From NCBI GenBank assembly GCA_002320605.1, contig DCKG01000034.1:1-64000 (forward strand): a DNA stretch of 64,000 nucleotides, read 5' to 3'. Below are positions 33,001-42,523 of this stretch, piece after piece (within the stretch, counting starts at the first letter, position 1; each line of letters opens with the position of its first letter). The notes below the pieces were generated by a model that saw nothing but the letters and a program-made list of their open reading frames with translations, did no database searches and was not told the DNA's origin. Source of the DNA: Bacteroidales bacterium UBA1680 (GTDB lineage Bacteria; Bacteroidota; Bacteroidia; Bacteroidales; UBA932). Both the position numbers and the translations under genes were made by a program.

Positions 33001-34536
33001 ATGTTACTTTATTTACTCGCCGCATTTGTCGGCGCAATCGTAGCTCTCGCAGCTTATATAATTATTCGCAAGATTATATTGAAGGGACAGAAGGATGAGA
33101 TCATAGCCAAGGCTGAGATAGAAGCCGAAGGCATCAAAAACGAAAAAATCCATCAGGCGAAGGAGAAATTCCTTCAGCTGAAAAGCGAGCACGAACAATA
33201 CATCAACGACAAGAATAGCCAGATCAAGGATGCAGAGAACCGCATCAAGCAGAGAGAAATCTCCATGAATCAGCAGAATGCCGACCTGCAGCGAAAGCAG
33301 AGGGATCTGGAAAATTCCAAAAATAATCTTAAGGCCCAGGAAGAGGCTCTCAGTCATAAAGCTGAAGAATATGATAAATTGAGGGCGGAGGCCAACAAAC
33401 AGCTGGAAACAATCGCTGGGATGAGCGCCACCGAAGCCAAGAACATACTCATGGAGAACATGAAAGCGGAGGCTCGCACTGAGGCACAGGCTTACATCAA
33501 CGACACCATGGATGAGGCTAGGCTGAATGCTACGAAAGAAGCCAAGAGAATCGTCATCACCACCATACAGAGAACGGCCACAGAAACTGCGATTGAAAAC
33601 GCAGTCACCACATTCCCTATCGAAAATGACGAGATCAAAGGTCGCATCATAGGTCGCGAAGGCAGGAACATACGCGCTCTTGAGGCGGCCACAGGCGTTG
33701 AAATAGTCGTGGATGACACTCCTGATGCCATTCTCCTCTCAGCATTCGATCCGGTGCGCAGGGAAGTCGCTCGTCTTGCCCTGCACCAGTTAGTGCAGGA
33801 TGGAAGAATCCATCCCGCACGTATCGAAGAAGTCGTGACCAAGGTCCAGAAACAACTGGAAGATGAAATTCTGGAGACAGGCAAGAGAACCTGCATCGAT
33901 CTTGGAATCCATGGATTGAATCTTGAACTAGTCAAGCTTATCGGTAGGATGAAATACCGTTCTTCATACGGACAGAACCTGCTGCAGCACTCCCGTGAAG
34001 TGGCGAACATCTGCGCCACGATGGCTTCGGAGCTCGGCCTCAATGCCAAGCTTGCCAAGAGGGCCGGTCTGCTTCACGATATTGGCAAGGTGTCAGACGA
34101 AGACCCGGAACTTCCTCACGCGCTCCTTGGAATGAAGCTGGCAGAGCAATATAAAGAAAAGCCAGAGGTCTGCAACGCCATCGGAGCTCACCACGAGGAA
34201 ACCGAGATGACATCCATCATATCTCCTATCGTGATGATAGGTGACGCCATTTCCGGAGCTCGCCCCGGAGCCCGTCGCGAAGTGATTGAGTCTTACATAA
34301 AGAGACTCAAGGGAATGGAAGACCTGGCCGCGGCATATCCAGGCGTGACCAAGAGTTACGCCATCCAAGCTGGGCGCGAGCTAAGGGTTATCGTTGGCGC
34401 AGAAGAGGTCAGCGACGATCAAGCTGCAAGACTTTCAGCTGACATCGCTCAGAAAATTCAGGAAGAAATGACTTACCCTGGTCAGGTTAAGATTACCGTC
34501 ATCAGGGAAACTCGTTCAGTAGCTTACGCGAAATAA
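33001..34536 (+). CDS. rny: Ribonuclease Y
   Basis: A 511-residue membrane-anchored endoribonuclease that starts mRNA decay. It has an N-terminal transmembrane helix (about 2-22), a long coiled coil rich in K, E and Q (about 30-180), a KH domain (GRIIGREGRNIRALEAATG, then EIVVDDTP) and an HD domain with AGLLHDIGKV and GAHHEE. The ATG at 33001 is chosen because the membrane anchor starts there; an upstream TTG is not needed. The dsbD-like gene follows directly after 15 nt. Confidence 0.95.
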   Translation: MLLYLLAAFVGAIVALAAYIIIRKIILKGQKDEIIAKAEIEAEGIKNEKIHQAKEKFLQLKSEHEQYINDKNSQIKDAENRIKQREISMNQQNADLQRKQRDLENSKNNLKAQEEALSHKAEEYDKLRAEANKQLETIAGMSATEAKNILMENMKAEARTEAQAYINDTMDEARLNATKEAKRIVITTIQRTATETAIENAVTTFPIENDEIKGRIIGREGRNIRALEAATGVEIVVDDTPDAILLSAFDPVRREVARLALHQLVQDGRIHPARIEEVVTKVQKQLEDEILETGKRTCIDLGIHGLNLELVKLIGRMKYRSSYGQNLLQHSREVANICATMASELGLNAKLAKRAGLLHDIGKVSDEDPELPHALLGMKLAEQYKEKPEVCNAIGAHHEETEMTSIISPIVMIGDAISGARPGARREVIESYIKRLKGMEDLAAAYPGVTKSYAIQAGRELRVIVGAEEVSDDQAARLSADIAQKIQEEMTYPGQVKITVIRETRSVAYAK

Positions 34537-34551
34537 TTGCTGACTATCAAT

Positions 34552-36585
34552 ATGAAACACCGCATTTCCGCTATAACGGCGCTAATAGCAGCTTTCCTGC
34601 TGGGATCAGCCTCGTTCGCGCAGGCACCCGAGGCTACTGCAACATGGAAAGTGTCCAGCAGGAATGTTGCCAATAATGAATATGAGATAATTTTCTCTGG
34701 TGCCATAATGGACGGCTGGCACCTTTATTCTGTAGATAACCCTCACAACCCTATCTCAGTAGAGTTCGAAGATGCTCCAGGATATTCAATTGAAGGAGAG
34801 CTATATGAGCTGACGAAACCCTCGATGCTTAATGGAGAGAAGGTATTCTTCGGCAGCGTGCAGGTGGCTCAGAAAGTGAAGGTCGAGGGAGGCACCGTAA
34901 TAAAAGGAGAATTGAGCTGGAGCGGCTGCAATGATAAATTCTGCGCAGCTCCTGAATATTGGGAATTCTCTGCGCAGATCGATGTTCCCAGTTCAGGGAA
35001 CACGCCTAGCTTCGCCGTTGACACTATTTCTGCCGATGAAGTGGCTGAGCACAGCACGGCAATCTCCGACCCTGATGTTGGAGATGAGGGCGGACAGAAC
35101 AGCGAAGGGCTATGGGGCCTCATCATAGAGGCAATCCTTTGGGGCTTCGCCATGCTGCTGACCCCTTGCGTGTTCCCTATGATTCCGATGACCGTGTCAT
35201 TCTTCATGAAACAGTCATCGAACCCTCACGAAGGACGGTTCAAGGCTACCATGTACGGCATATTCATAGTGCTTCTCTACACGGTGCCTATCAGTATAAT
35301 AATAGGCCTTACATGGTTGATTGGGGGCGAGGCAGTAACGGCTGACATATTCAACTGGCTGGCAACTCACTGGCTGCCTAACCTACTGTTCTTCACAATA
35401 TTCATGGTGTTCGCAGCATCCTTTTTCGGAGCATTTGAAATCGAGCTGCCGGCATGGATGGCGAATAGCAGCGACCAGAAATCCAACAAAAAAGGCCTCG
35501 GAGGAATATTCTTCATGGCTCTGACCCTCGTGCTGGTGTCATTCTCCTGCACAGGACCGATAGTAGGGTCAGTGCTTATAAAATCCACTCAAGGCGAGTT
35601 CTGGACGCCGATGGTCACGATGCTGGCGTTCTCGGTTGCATTCGCACTGCCATTCACTCTGCTGGCATTCTTTCCTTCTTTGCTCACGAAGCTTAAAAGT
35701 GGAAGCTGGCTGTCCAGCGTGAAAGTAGTGTTGGGATTCATAGAAGTCGCTTTCGGTTTCAAGTTTCTAAGCGTTGCCGACCAGACCTACCACTGGGGAT
35801 TGCTAGACAGGGAAGTTTACTTGGCAATCTGGATCGTCGTATTTGCGATGCTGGGCTTTTACCTGCTTGGCAAACTGCGCTTCAAGAACGATGAGCCGAT
35901 TGAAAGAATTTCGCTGGCAAGGCTAATTCTTGCCATCGCTGACTTCGCATTCGTCGTTTATATGATTCCTGGCATGTGGGGGGCACCTCTGAAAGCATTG
36001 TCAGGCTACCTTCCTCCTATCGAGACCCAAGATTTCGTGGTCTGGAACCATGCGGATGCCATTCCGAGCACACCGGCAGCATCCAACGCTGAACCGACCC
36101 TGGACTTTAAGACCGAAGATGATCTTGCTAAGAAATTCAATCTGAAACTGCCTCTCGGCCTGCAAGGCTACTTCACTCTGGAGGACGGGCTTGCTGCGGC
36201 CAAGAGGCTTGGCAAGCCAGTGTTCGTGGACATTACCGGTCACGGGTGCGTGAACTGCAGGGAAATGGAGCAAAGGGTATGGAGCGACCCAAGAGTGCTA
36301 GACATTCTCAGAAATGAATATGTCATCGTGGCTCTCTACACCGACGACAAGGGCAAGCTGGACAAGAAGGACTGGGTAACCACAGAGAGCGGAAAAGTCT
36401 TGAAAGATTTCGGAAGAGCCAATTCCTACATCGCCAGAACCCGCTTCGGGGTTAACGCCCAGCCAAACTACGCCCTGCTGGACACCGATGGCAACCAGAT
36501 GATCCCTATCAGGGGTTACAACCTGTCCGTAGAAGGCTTCATCGATTTCCTGAACTCCGGTCTGGAAAAATTCCACGGGAGGTAA
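34552..36585 (+). CDS. DsbD-like thiol:disulfide interchange protein
   Basis: A 677-residue membrane reductase that passes electrons from cytoplasmic thioredoxin to periplasmic partners. A signal peptide (MKHRISAITALIAAFLLGS) precedes an N-terminal DsbD-alpha-like domain (WSGCNDKFCAAPEYW with two cysteines). The core has eight or more transmembrane helices containing LTPCVFPMIPMTVSFF and SFSCTGPIVGSVL (one redox cysteine each). The C-terminal thioredoxin-like domain has GHGCVNCREME (Cys566, Cys569). Complete. It follows rny by 15 nt and converges with the polysaccharide operon. Confidence 0.92.
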   Translation: MKHRISAITALIAAFLLGSASFAQAPEATATWKVSSRNVANNEYEIIFSGAIMDGWHLYSVDNPHNPISVEFEDAPGYSIEGELYELTKPSMLNGEKVFFGSVQVAQKVKVEGGTVIKGELSWSGCNDKFCAAPEYWEFSAQIDVPSSGNTPSFAVDTISADEVAEHSTAISDPDVGDEGGQNSEGLWGLIIEAILWGFAMLLTPCVFPMIPMTVSFFMKQSSNPHEGRFKATMYGIFIVLLYTVPISIIIGLTWLIGGEAVTADIFNWLATHWLPNLLFFTIFMVFAASFFGAFEIELPAWMANSSDQKSNKKGLGGIFFMALTLVLVSFSCTGPIVGSVLIKSTQGEFWTPMVTMLAFSVAFALPFTLLAFFPSLLTKLKSGSWLSSVKVVLGFIEVAFGFKFLSVADQTYHWGLLDREVYLAIWIVVFAMLGFYLLGKLRFKNDEPIERISLARLILAIADFAFVVYMIPGMWGAPLKALSGYLPPIETQDFVVWNHADAIPSTPAASNAEPTLDFKTEDDLAKKFNLKLPLGLQGYFTLEDGLAAAKRLGKPVFVDITGHGCVNCREMEQRVWSDPRVLDILRNEYVIVALYTDDKGKLDKKDWVTTESGKVLKDFGRANSYIARTRFGVNAQPNYALLDTDGNQMIPIRGYNLSVEGFIDFLNSGLEKFHGR

Positions 36586-36595
36586 GAGCTGTCAA

Positions 36596-38719
36596 TCAGT
36601 TGACTTCATGCATGATCTGATCCCAAGAAGTTATGCCAAGCGTCGGCATGTAAGGATTGAAGACCGAATCTTCTTCAGGCGCGCCACCTGCTTTCCAGAC
36701 GTACCAGACAGGCTTAGGAGAGAGATTTTGATAAGGTAGCTCATCGAATGTCCTGAGTCCGATCCTCAACCCGAACTCCGCCTTATTGTCCGCCCAGTTG
36801 TGCCATTGGATGGCATCTATTCCATCGAGTCTGGAAACTTTCTTCCATGCCCACGCACCACCTGCAGCCTGAAGCTTAAGGTCAGAATCGCCGTAGCTTG
36901 GAGAATTGGTACCCTGCTCTGAAAGATAGAGCAGCCGTTTCGTAGTCCCTTGGTAGAGATTTTCCGGGAGCCTGATCCATTTGTCAATCACTTCCAGATT
37001 CTTGAATGTCACGTACTTTGAGTCCATGCTATATGTCGACTGAACGTCATTCTTCCAGAATTCCGGCTGCGTGAGATCTTGTGGGTACGGATGGTAGGCC
37101 ACGCCCCACTTGAAGTCTCCCTCTGCCTTGGAATACGCCACCGTCTCCTCCAGCAGCTCTTTAGGCGAATATCCGCTCGCAGCTGCTGTCCAGCTATGGG
37201 TGAATGAAGCCATGACCGAGGCATTCTGATCGTATTGACGGACGATGTTGTAGCACATTCTCATTGACTTGACGTACCTGTCCAAAAAGCGCATCATAGG
37301 CTGCTCTCCCATATTCGTCCACTCAGTGCCGGCATCTACCTCATTATGCATGATCCAATTATGAATTCGACCCGGATTGTCTTTGCAATAGCGAGATGCC
37401 ATGTAGTTCAGAGCTGCGGCGTACATATTGAAAGCCTTTGGCGTAGTCATGTCAGGCATTGAATAATAACCGCCGTCATTTTCGGGATCTCTGTAGGCGG
37501 AATTGCTAGGAATCAGGATTATAGCCGCGACAGAAATGCCTAGATCCCTGGCTCTGGACACAAGAGCGTCGCAATATGATACCATGCCGCCAGTCGAGTA
37601 GCGGATTCCCCCGTAATCATATCCTGAACCGGGGCCACTGACTATGCCGCTAAGCAATACGTTCATGGTTATGCTGCCGACATTCATCTCTTTGCAATCC
37701 TGAAAATAGAGGTCTATGTCACCAGCTCCTATACCTTTCTTATTTTTGAGCGGCAATGCCTGTGGAGACTCTACGGCATCTACCTCATCCGCATATCGGG
37801 CATGGGAATCCAGAATCTGCCTGCCGCCATCGGCCTTGACGACAGCCCATTTCGAGAATACCCTGTCGTAGCTGATTCCTTCCCTGTCCTTCACCATCCT
37901 GTCCACGGTGATGGAAAAGCCACCGTTGCCTATTGGTTCTGCATAAGGGAATTCAGACATTTCGGTGACGTCCTGCCAAGGACAGATATCAGCAAGGAAG
38001 TAAGATCCGGACGAGCCACAGCTACCTTCTATGGTGACTTTGTCAGCAGTGACTTTCACTCGTTTAACGGAAGATGGATAGGTCTTCTCCAAATAGGCTC
38101 CCAGATTCCTGGCCATGTTCTCCTTGGCCGCAACTGCGGCAGCGGCATCTTCGGCAGCTTTCTTCTCCGCATCGGTCATTGGCCTAATCTTGATATTCTG
38201 GATGTCAATCGTGATGCCAGAGTTGTCGCCTGGATCTATCCGAAGCTTGTCGCCAGTCTTTCCCCAGCCCTTAGAACGAAACGAGCTGATGTCAGCAGTG
38301 AAATAATTGTAGCCCGAAGAAACTGCCAGCGAGCCGTATTTCTTAGAAAGAGCCTCGCTCGGAGCGCCTCCTAGGGCATAGAAAATCTGCAAGTCATTGA
38401 TTTCCTTATCGGTTTTATATTCAAATTCCAAGATCTTCCGTTCGGAAGGAATGCTCGTCGCAAGCGGCTTCGTGTATACGTATGGATCACTGCCATTCAA
38501 AGCCAAGGAATAGGAATATTTATCACCGGGAGAAAGTGCAATACCATGAATTCCATCCTGGGACAGCTCCAGACGGGTGAAATTATTGACCGGAGGCGTA
38601 ACGATTTCAGTCGAATCCTTTCCAATTGGCTTGGAATCAGTCTTATCAGAGCTGCCATCGCACCCAAGGAGAGCGAAACCAGAAAGCAGCATGAACAGCA
38701 ATAAATATTTAATATTCAT
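36596..38719 (-). CDS. DUF5722 lipoprotein, likely glycoside hydrolase, last gene of the utilisation operon
   Basis: A 707-residue lipoprotein (MNIKYLLLFMLLSGFALLGC, Cys20). Residues 40-180 look like a carbohydrate-binding jelly roll. The C-terminal 450 residues have the look of a TIM-barrel glycosidase: MNVGSITMNVLLSG, the Asn-Glu pair in NWIMHNEVDAGTEW as a probable acid/base, HPYPQDLTQPEFW, LLYLSEQGTNS as a probable nucleophile site, and IDAIQWHNWADN. This matches DUF5722. Enzyme activity is inferred from fold. The ATG at 38719 lies 4 nt after the preceding gene's stop, so it ends the rha-sus operon. Confidence 0.8.
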   Translation of the reverse strand: MNIKYLLLFMLLSGFALLGCDGSSDKTDSKPIGKDSTEIVTPPVNNFTRLELSQDGIHGIALSPGDKYSYSLALNGSDPYVYTKPLATSIPSERKILEFEYKTDKEINDLQIFYALGGAPSEALSKKYGSLAVSSGYNYFTADISSFRSKGWGKTGDKLRIDPGDNSGITIDIQNIKIRPMTDAEKKAAEDAAAAVAAKENMARNLGAYLEKTYPSSVKRVKVTADKVTIEGSCGSSGSYFLADICPWQDVTEMSEFPYAEPIGNGGFSITVDRMVKDREGISYDRVFSKWAVVKADGGRQILDSHARYADEVDAVESPQALPLKNKKGIGAGDIDLYFQDCKEMNVGSITMNVLLSGIVSGPGSGYDYGGIRYSTGGMVSYCDALVSRARDLGISVAAIILIPSNSAYRDPENDGGYYSMPDMTTPKAFNMYAAALNYMASRYCKDNPGRIHNWIMHNEVDAGTEWTNMGEQPMMRFLDRYVKSMRMCYNIVRQYDQNASVMASFTHSWTAAASGYSPKELLEETVAYSKAEGDFKWGVAYHPYPQDLTQPEFWKNDVQSTYSMDSKYVTFKNLEVIDKWIRLPENLYQGTTKRLLYLSEQGTNSPSYGDSDLKLQAAGGAWAWKKVSRLDGIDAIQWHNWADNKAEFGLRIGLRTFDELPYQNLSPKPVWYVWKAGGAPEEDSVFNPYMPTLGITSWDQIMHEVN

Positions 38720-38723
38720 ATAA

Positions 38724-40562
38724 TTAATGACCATTTGCGTCATACACGTAATTGAACCTGCCGCCAGGGGCGGTGTCGCCGCTGACATAAAAATCCATGA
38801 TGTCGCCTTCCCGCTGCATGTTGTCGTTCCATTTGAATTCGATGTTGACTTCATTGCCATCAAGCCCAAGGCTCATGCGAGGAATAGCGATGGCAAGCCG
38901 CCTACCATCGATTGAGAGCTTGACTTTCGACATTTCCTTCCACATCCATATTCCCTGGACGTTCTTTTCGAGAATAGCTCGGCCTCCCTTCGGACTCACT
39001 CTGTTCACGATGAAATCGTATCCGTTCCATCCCGTAGACTTATCCCGGTCTGCATCGATAAGAAGCTGCATCCAATGCGAGCCAGATGGAGGAGTCAGAA
39101 CATCAGCCGTTTCGACATAAAAATAAATATTCTTTTCGTCTCTCGCCACCTTTGCGCCTATTATGTCGTTCCGTCCGCTTTCATCGACGTAGTAAGCGTC
39201 ATAACGCCCACGTGCATTCCTGTGCATGGTGTTGCCTTTATAAGAAGCGAAATATGGTTTCACGTCAGCCCAATCCTCAAAATGCTCCAGCCTGATGGTC
39301 TTAGGGTCTGACACCGTTTCAGGCTCTTGCATTCCCTTGAATTTTCGAACCTTGTCGACCAGCTGAAGGTAGTAGACATCGCCTTTATCGCCCCAGCCCT
39401 TATTCGGCTCTATGTCCCGGCTGCGATCCCAGTCGAACTCATCGACGAAAGAGAATGGGTCGCCCTGCCAGTGATCCTTAGGAAGCCACATGCCGGCGGT
39501 GTATTCGTTCCATCCGGTCACGAAGACCAGTTCGGGGTCAAGCTCGTAAGCTCTTTCCCACTGCTCGGAAAAGTTCCATCCGTAAAGGTATCCGTCCGGA
39601 CGAGGGTCGAAGCCGTCACGCCTGGAGAAGCTCCTGCCATAAGAGTCTTTGACATTGAATGCGCCGCAATGCCCGTTCCTGTCCGGACTCGTGTTCTGGG
39701 ACACCCCTACCGTAACCTCCTCGAAACTTTCTTTGCCATCCTTTCCTGAAGTCGGGACGTAACCATGCTGAGGGTAAACTTCCAGCCATCCCCACTGGTC
39801 ATTGCGGGAAGGCCCATTCACATAGTCAGGCTGCCCCGGACGGAACGTGAAGAACTCTGCAATCTCTCTATCCTCTCCGGAAGCCGTCAGATTGTCGGGA
39901 TAAGCCATTATGCAAGGCTTCCCCTTCCAGACAAACCACAGATTTTCGTAGCGATGCGGCTTGTAAACATCCCTGTACAGCTGGCGCAGCGACGTTATGG
40001 AGTAATCTGAAGGGCCGAAAGGCAGCATGAAGGCAATCTTTGGCACCCTGACCCCGTCTTTCATGGCTTTGTCCCATGTCTTCATCAGAGCCTCATAGGA
40101 ATCCTGCCAAGTCATGCTGCCGTTCGTGCAATCGAAAAACACGGCATCGACCCCTGCGTCAGCGAGCATCTCGGCGTGCTTTCGCAGCACCCACTCGTCA
40201 GTGGTTTTGTAGTAGCCGAAGAGAGGCTCCTCCCAATAGAAGAATCCAGGCTTACGGCTTCCCCATGCCGGGTGATCGTAATCCTTAAGGGCCTCTGGAT
40301 AGTTGCGAATTATTCGGGAGACGTTACGCACCTGATATGTAGTGTCATCGTTCCCTTGATGCCATGTCCAATAAAACATTGCCACGAACTTGCCATTCTT
40401 TTTGGCAGGGGCATCCTCATGACTCCTGACTTTCCTGCCAAGAGCATCTACAGCGGCCCAGAAATCGCTTGTGACGTTCTGGGAATATGCAGCTGAGCCA
40501 GCAGTCATCCATGAGACAAGAACTGCGGCAGCTGCGATTATGGATTCTCTACCAAGTTTCAT
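38724..40562 (-). CDS. GH71/99-like secreted protein with C-terminal CBM9-like domain, copy B
   Basis: A 612-residue secreted protein with a signal peptide (MKLGRESIIAAAAVLVSWM... ending SAAYS). A TIM-barrel region (about 45-370) carries FYWTWHQGNDDT, FFYWEEPLFGYYKTTDEW, LADAGVDAVFFDCTNG and GWNEYTAGMW, typical of glycoside hydrolase 71/99-like proteins. The C-terminal 170 residues (LLIDADRDKSTGWNGYDF) resemble CBM9/DOMON-like sugar-binding domains. GH99 and GH71 act on alpha-mannans and alpha-glucans respectively; the substrate here is unknown. It is a paralogue of the next gene upstream, 11 nt away. ATG 40562 starts the signal peptide. Confidence 0.82.
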   Translation of the reverse strand: MKLGRESIIAAAAVLVSWMTAGSAAYSQNVTSDFWAAVDALGRKVRSHEDAPAKKNGKFVAMFYWTWHQGNDDTTYQVRNVSRIIRNYPEALKDYDHPAWGSRKPGFFYWEEPLFGYYKTTDEWVLRKHAEMLADAGVDAVFFDCTNGSMTWQDSYEALMKTWDKAMKDGVRVPKIAFMLPFGPSDYSITSLRQLYRDVYKPHRYENLWFVWKGKPCIMAYPDNLTASGEDREIAEFFTFRPGQPDYVNGPSRNDQWGWLEVYPQHGYVPTSGKDGKESFEEVTVGVSQNTSPDRNGHCGAFNVKDSYGRSFSRRDGFDPRPDGYLYGWNFSEQWERAYELDPELVFVTGWNEYTAGMWLPKDHWQGDPFSFVDEFDWDRSRDIEPNKGWGDKGDVYYLQLVDKVRKFKGMQEPETVSDPKTIRLEHFEDWADVKPYFASYKGNTMHRNARGRYDAYYVDESGRNDIIGAKVARDEKNIYFYVETADVLTPPSGSHWMQLLIDADRDKSTGWNGYDFIVNRVSPKGGRAILEKNVQGIWMWKEMSKVKLSIDGRRLAIAIPRMSLGLDGNEVNIEFKWNDNMQREGDIMDFYVSGDTAPGGRFNYVYDANGH

Positions 40563-40573
40563 AATACGTTGAG

Positions 40574-42520
40574 TTATCTTTTCGTCCAGACGAATCTGTA
40601 ATTGAATCTGCGGTTGGGCGCAGTGTCGCCATGGACGCACATCGAGATTGTATCTTCGAGGCTACCCGGATTGTCGGCCCATTTGAAGTCGAAAGAGATT
40701 GATTTTCCGCCCAGCCTAAGCACGGCAAGGGGGAACGACAACTCCAGCTTATTGCCTCTGACGGCGTATGAGGCCTTGCCTGCGCACTTCCATCCGCCGT
40801 CCTTATATTCAAGAATCTGCGAATATCCAGGATTCAGCATATTCTTATTTATCAGGAAGTCATAGCCGCACCATCCGGTGGAATAATCCTGGTCGGCGTT
40901 TATCAGGAGCAGCATCCAGTCCTTATCATCAGGAGAAGTCAGGGCAGAAGCCGTCTCTGCATAGAAGCTGACATTTCTCTTCCCCACGGCGACTTTGGAA
41001 GTGACGATGTCGTTCCTGCCGGAATCATCGGTGTAGTACAGTCCGCCATAACCCTTGGAACGTCTGTGGAATACATCTCCCCTCGTGTCTCTGTACTCGA
41101 CTTCAACATCATCCCAGTCCGAGAAATCCCCGTCGATTGAGACTTCACAGATGCCCTTGTTCTCGGGAATCGGTCTCACTCCCTTATAGCGACGGATATT
41201 CTGCGCCATCTGCATGTAGTAATTGTCCGTATAGCCGCCCTTCATCGGCTGAATCGTGCGGTTGAACTCTGCATTATACTGGTCCACGAAGATGAAAGGA
41301 TTCTCGCGACCAAGCCATTTAACTAATTCCGGATGATCGTACTTCCCGGCTGTCCACTCATTCCAGTCATTCAGGTACAGGAACTGCGGATCCGCTTTCA
41401 ATGCGTCCTCCCAGCGCTCCTGGAAATATATTCCATAGCCTTCCGGATGTTCAACCGTCCTCCCGAGCCAAGGGACATAGGCAGCCTGCGGCATGTCGTA
41501 CTCATTCAAAGCTGGCTCGCCATTCTCTCTCGACCATGACTTTCCCACTCCCATGTTCACGGAGGTCATGGTTACCGGATGCTGGGCAGGGGTGACAGCC
41601 GCTTCCTCAGGCACGCCATGGTGCTTCGAAACGAGCTGGTCCGGAGTCATGCTTATTATGCGAGGGTCGGCCATGCTGTACCCGAAACTCCAGTTGTCCT
41701 CCGTGCCTATGAAACGTTCTCCCGCCCATTCATAGTAACCCCACCACATGTTCCTCAGCGTGAAGAAGTTCTTCACCTCGTCTGTATATTCGCCATGGTT
41801 GTACCCTCCCCCGTTGGCATCCACGTTCGGCTTGGCATTGTAGAGCAGCAATGGTTTCCCGTCCCAATAGAACCACAAATCGGAATATTTCCCAAGCTTG
41901 TAAATCCTGTCGTAGAGCGACTGAACCACCTGCACGCCATTGCCGTTGAATGACCAGAAAATGAACTTAGGCGTCTCGTTGCCTTCGGCTCGCATCTTCT
42001 CCATCGTGGAGAAAAGCTTTTCCCACTCATCCCAATAACATACGGCATTCGTGACGTCCATTACCAGCACGTCAACTCCAGCATCTTGCAGCATGGACAT
42101 GTCTTTTCGGATGACCCACTCGTCCTGGCTCAGGAAATAGCCCATCTCAGGCTCTCCCCAATGATAGGAGCCGTATTTCCACTGCGGATTACCGGCCTGC
42201 ATGCGGGCATTGGGATCATTCTGGAGCACGCGAGTCACATCTGCTTCATAAGGGGATCTTTCATTAGCCTTGTCCTGCGTGTGCCAGGTGATGTAGAATA
42301 TTCCGACCACCCTTCTGTGATCGTTCTTAACCGCACCGACAGAATCGATGCCAGGCATCACCCTTCCAAGGGCATCCACGGCCACCCAGGTGTCAGAAAA
42401 TAAGTCATTCTTGCTTGAGCAAGCAGTTCCGCCAACATCAAAAACAGTTTTTTCCTGCCCCCCGAGGGTGCAGGAAAAAACTGCGAAACATAATAGTAAA
42501 ATAAATAATCTTCGATTCAT
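40574..42520 (-). CDS. GH71/99-like lipoprotein with C-terminal CBM9-like domain, copy A
   Basis: A 648-residue lipoprotein (MNRRLFILLLCFAVFSC, Cys17). It has the same architecture as copy B: FYITWHTQDKAN, YHWGEPEMGYFLSQDEW, LQDAGVDVLVMDVTNAV, FLYLNDWNEWTAGKYDHP and a CBM9-like end (LLINADQDYSTGWCGYDF, then GDTAPNRRFNYRF). The GDTAP...RFNY motif closes both proteins. The lipid anchor on this copy and the plain signal peptide on copy B suggest different locations (surface and periplasm). It follows the DUF5000 lipoprotein by 3 nt within the operon. Confidence 0.82.
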   Translation of the reverse strand: MNRRLFILLLCFAVFSCTLGGQEKTVFDVGGTACSSKNDLFSDTWVAVDALGRVMPGIDSVGAVKNDHRRVVGIFYITWHTQDKANERSPYEADVTRVLQNDPNARMQAGNPQWKYGSYHWGEPEMGYFLSQDEWVIRKDMSMLQDAGVDVLVMDVTNAVCYWDEWEKLFSTMEKMRAEGNETPKFIFWSFNGNGVQVVQSLYDRIYKLGKYSDLWFYWDGKPLLLYNAKPNVDANGGGYNHGEYTDEVKNFFTLRNMWWGYYEWAGERFIGTEDNWSFGYSMADPRIISMTPDQLVSKHHGVPEEAAVTPAQHPVTMTSVNMGVGKSWSRENGEPALNEYDMPQAAYVPWLGRTVEHPEGYGIYFQERWEDALKADPQFLYLNDWNEWTAGKYDHPELVKWLGRENPFIFVDQYNAEFNRTIQPMKGGYTDNYYMQMAQNIRRYKGVRPIPENKGICEVSIDGDFSDWDDVEVEYRDTRGDVFHRRSKGYGGLYYTDDSGRNDIVTSKVAVGKRNVSFYAETASALTSPDDKDWMLLLINADQDYSTGWCGYDFLINKNMLNPGYSQILEYKDGGWKCAGKASYAVRGNKLELSFPLAVLRLGGKSISFDFKWADNPGSLEDTISMCVHGDTAPNRRFNYRFVWTKR

Positions 42521-42523
42521 CTA

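Noticed and set aside
38720..38869. Longer start for the DUF5722 gene
   Set aside because: Would overlap the preceding gene by about 150 nt and hide the lipoprotein signal.
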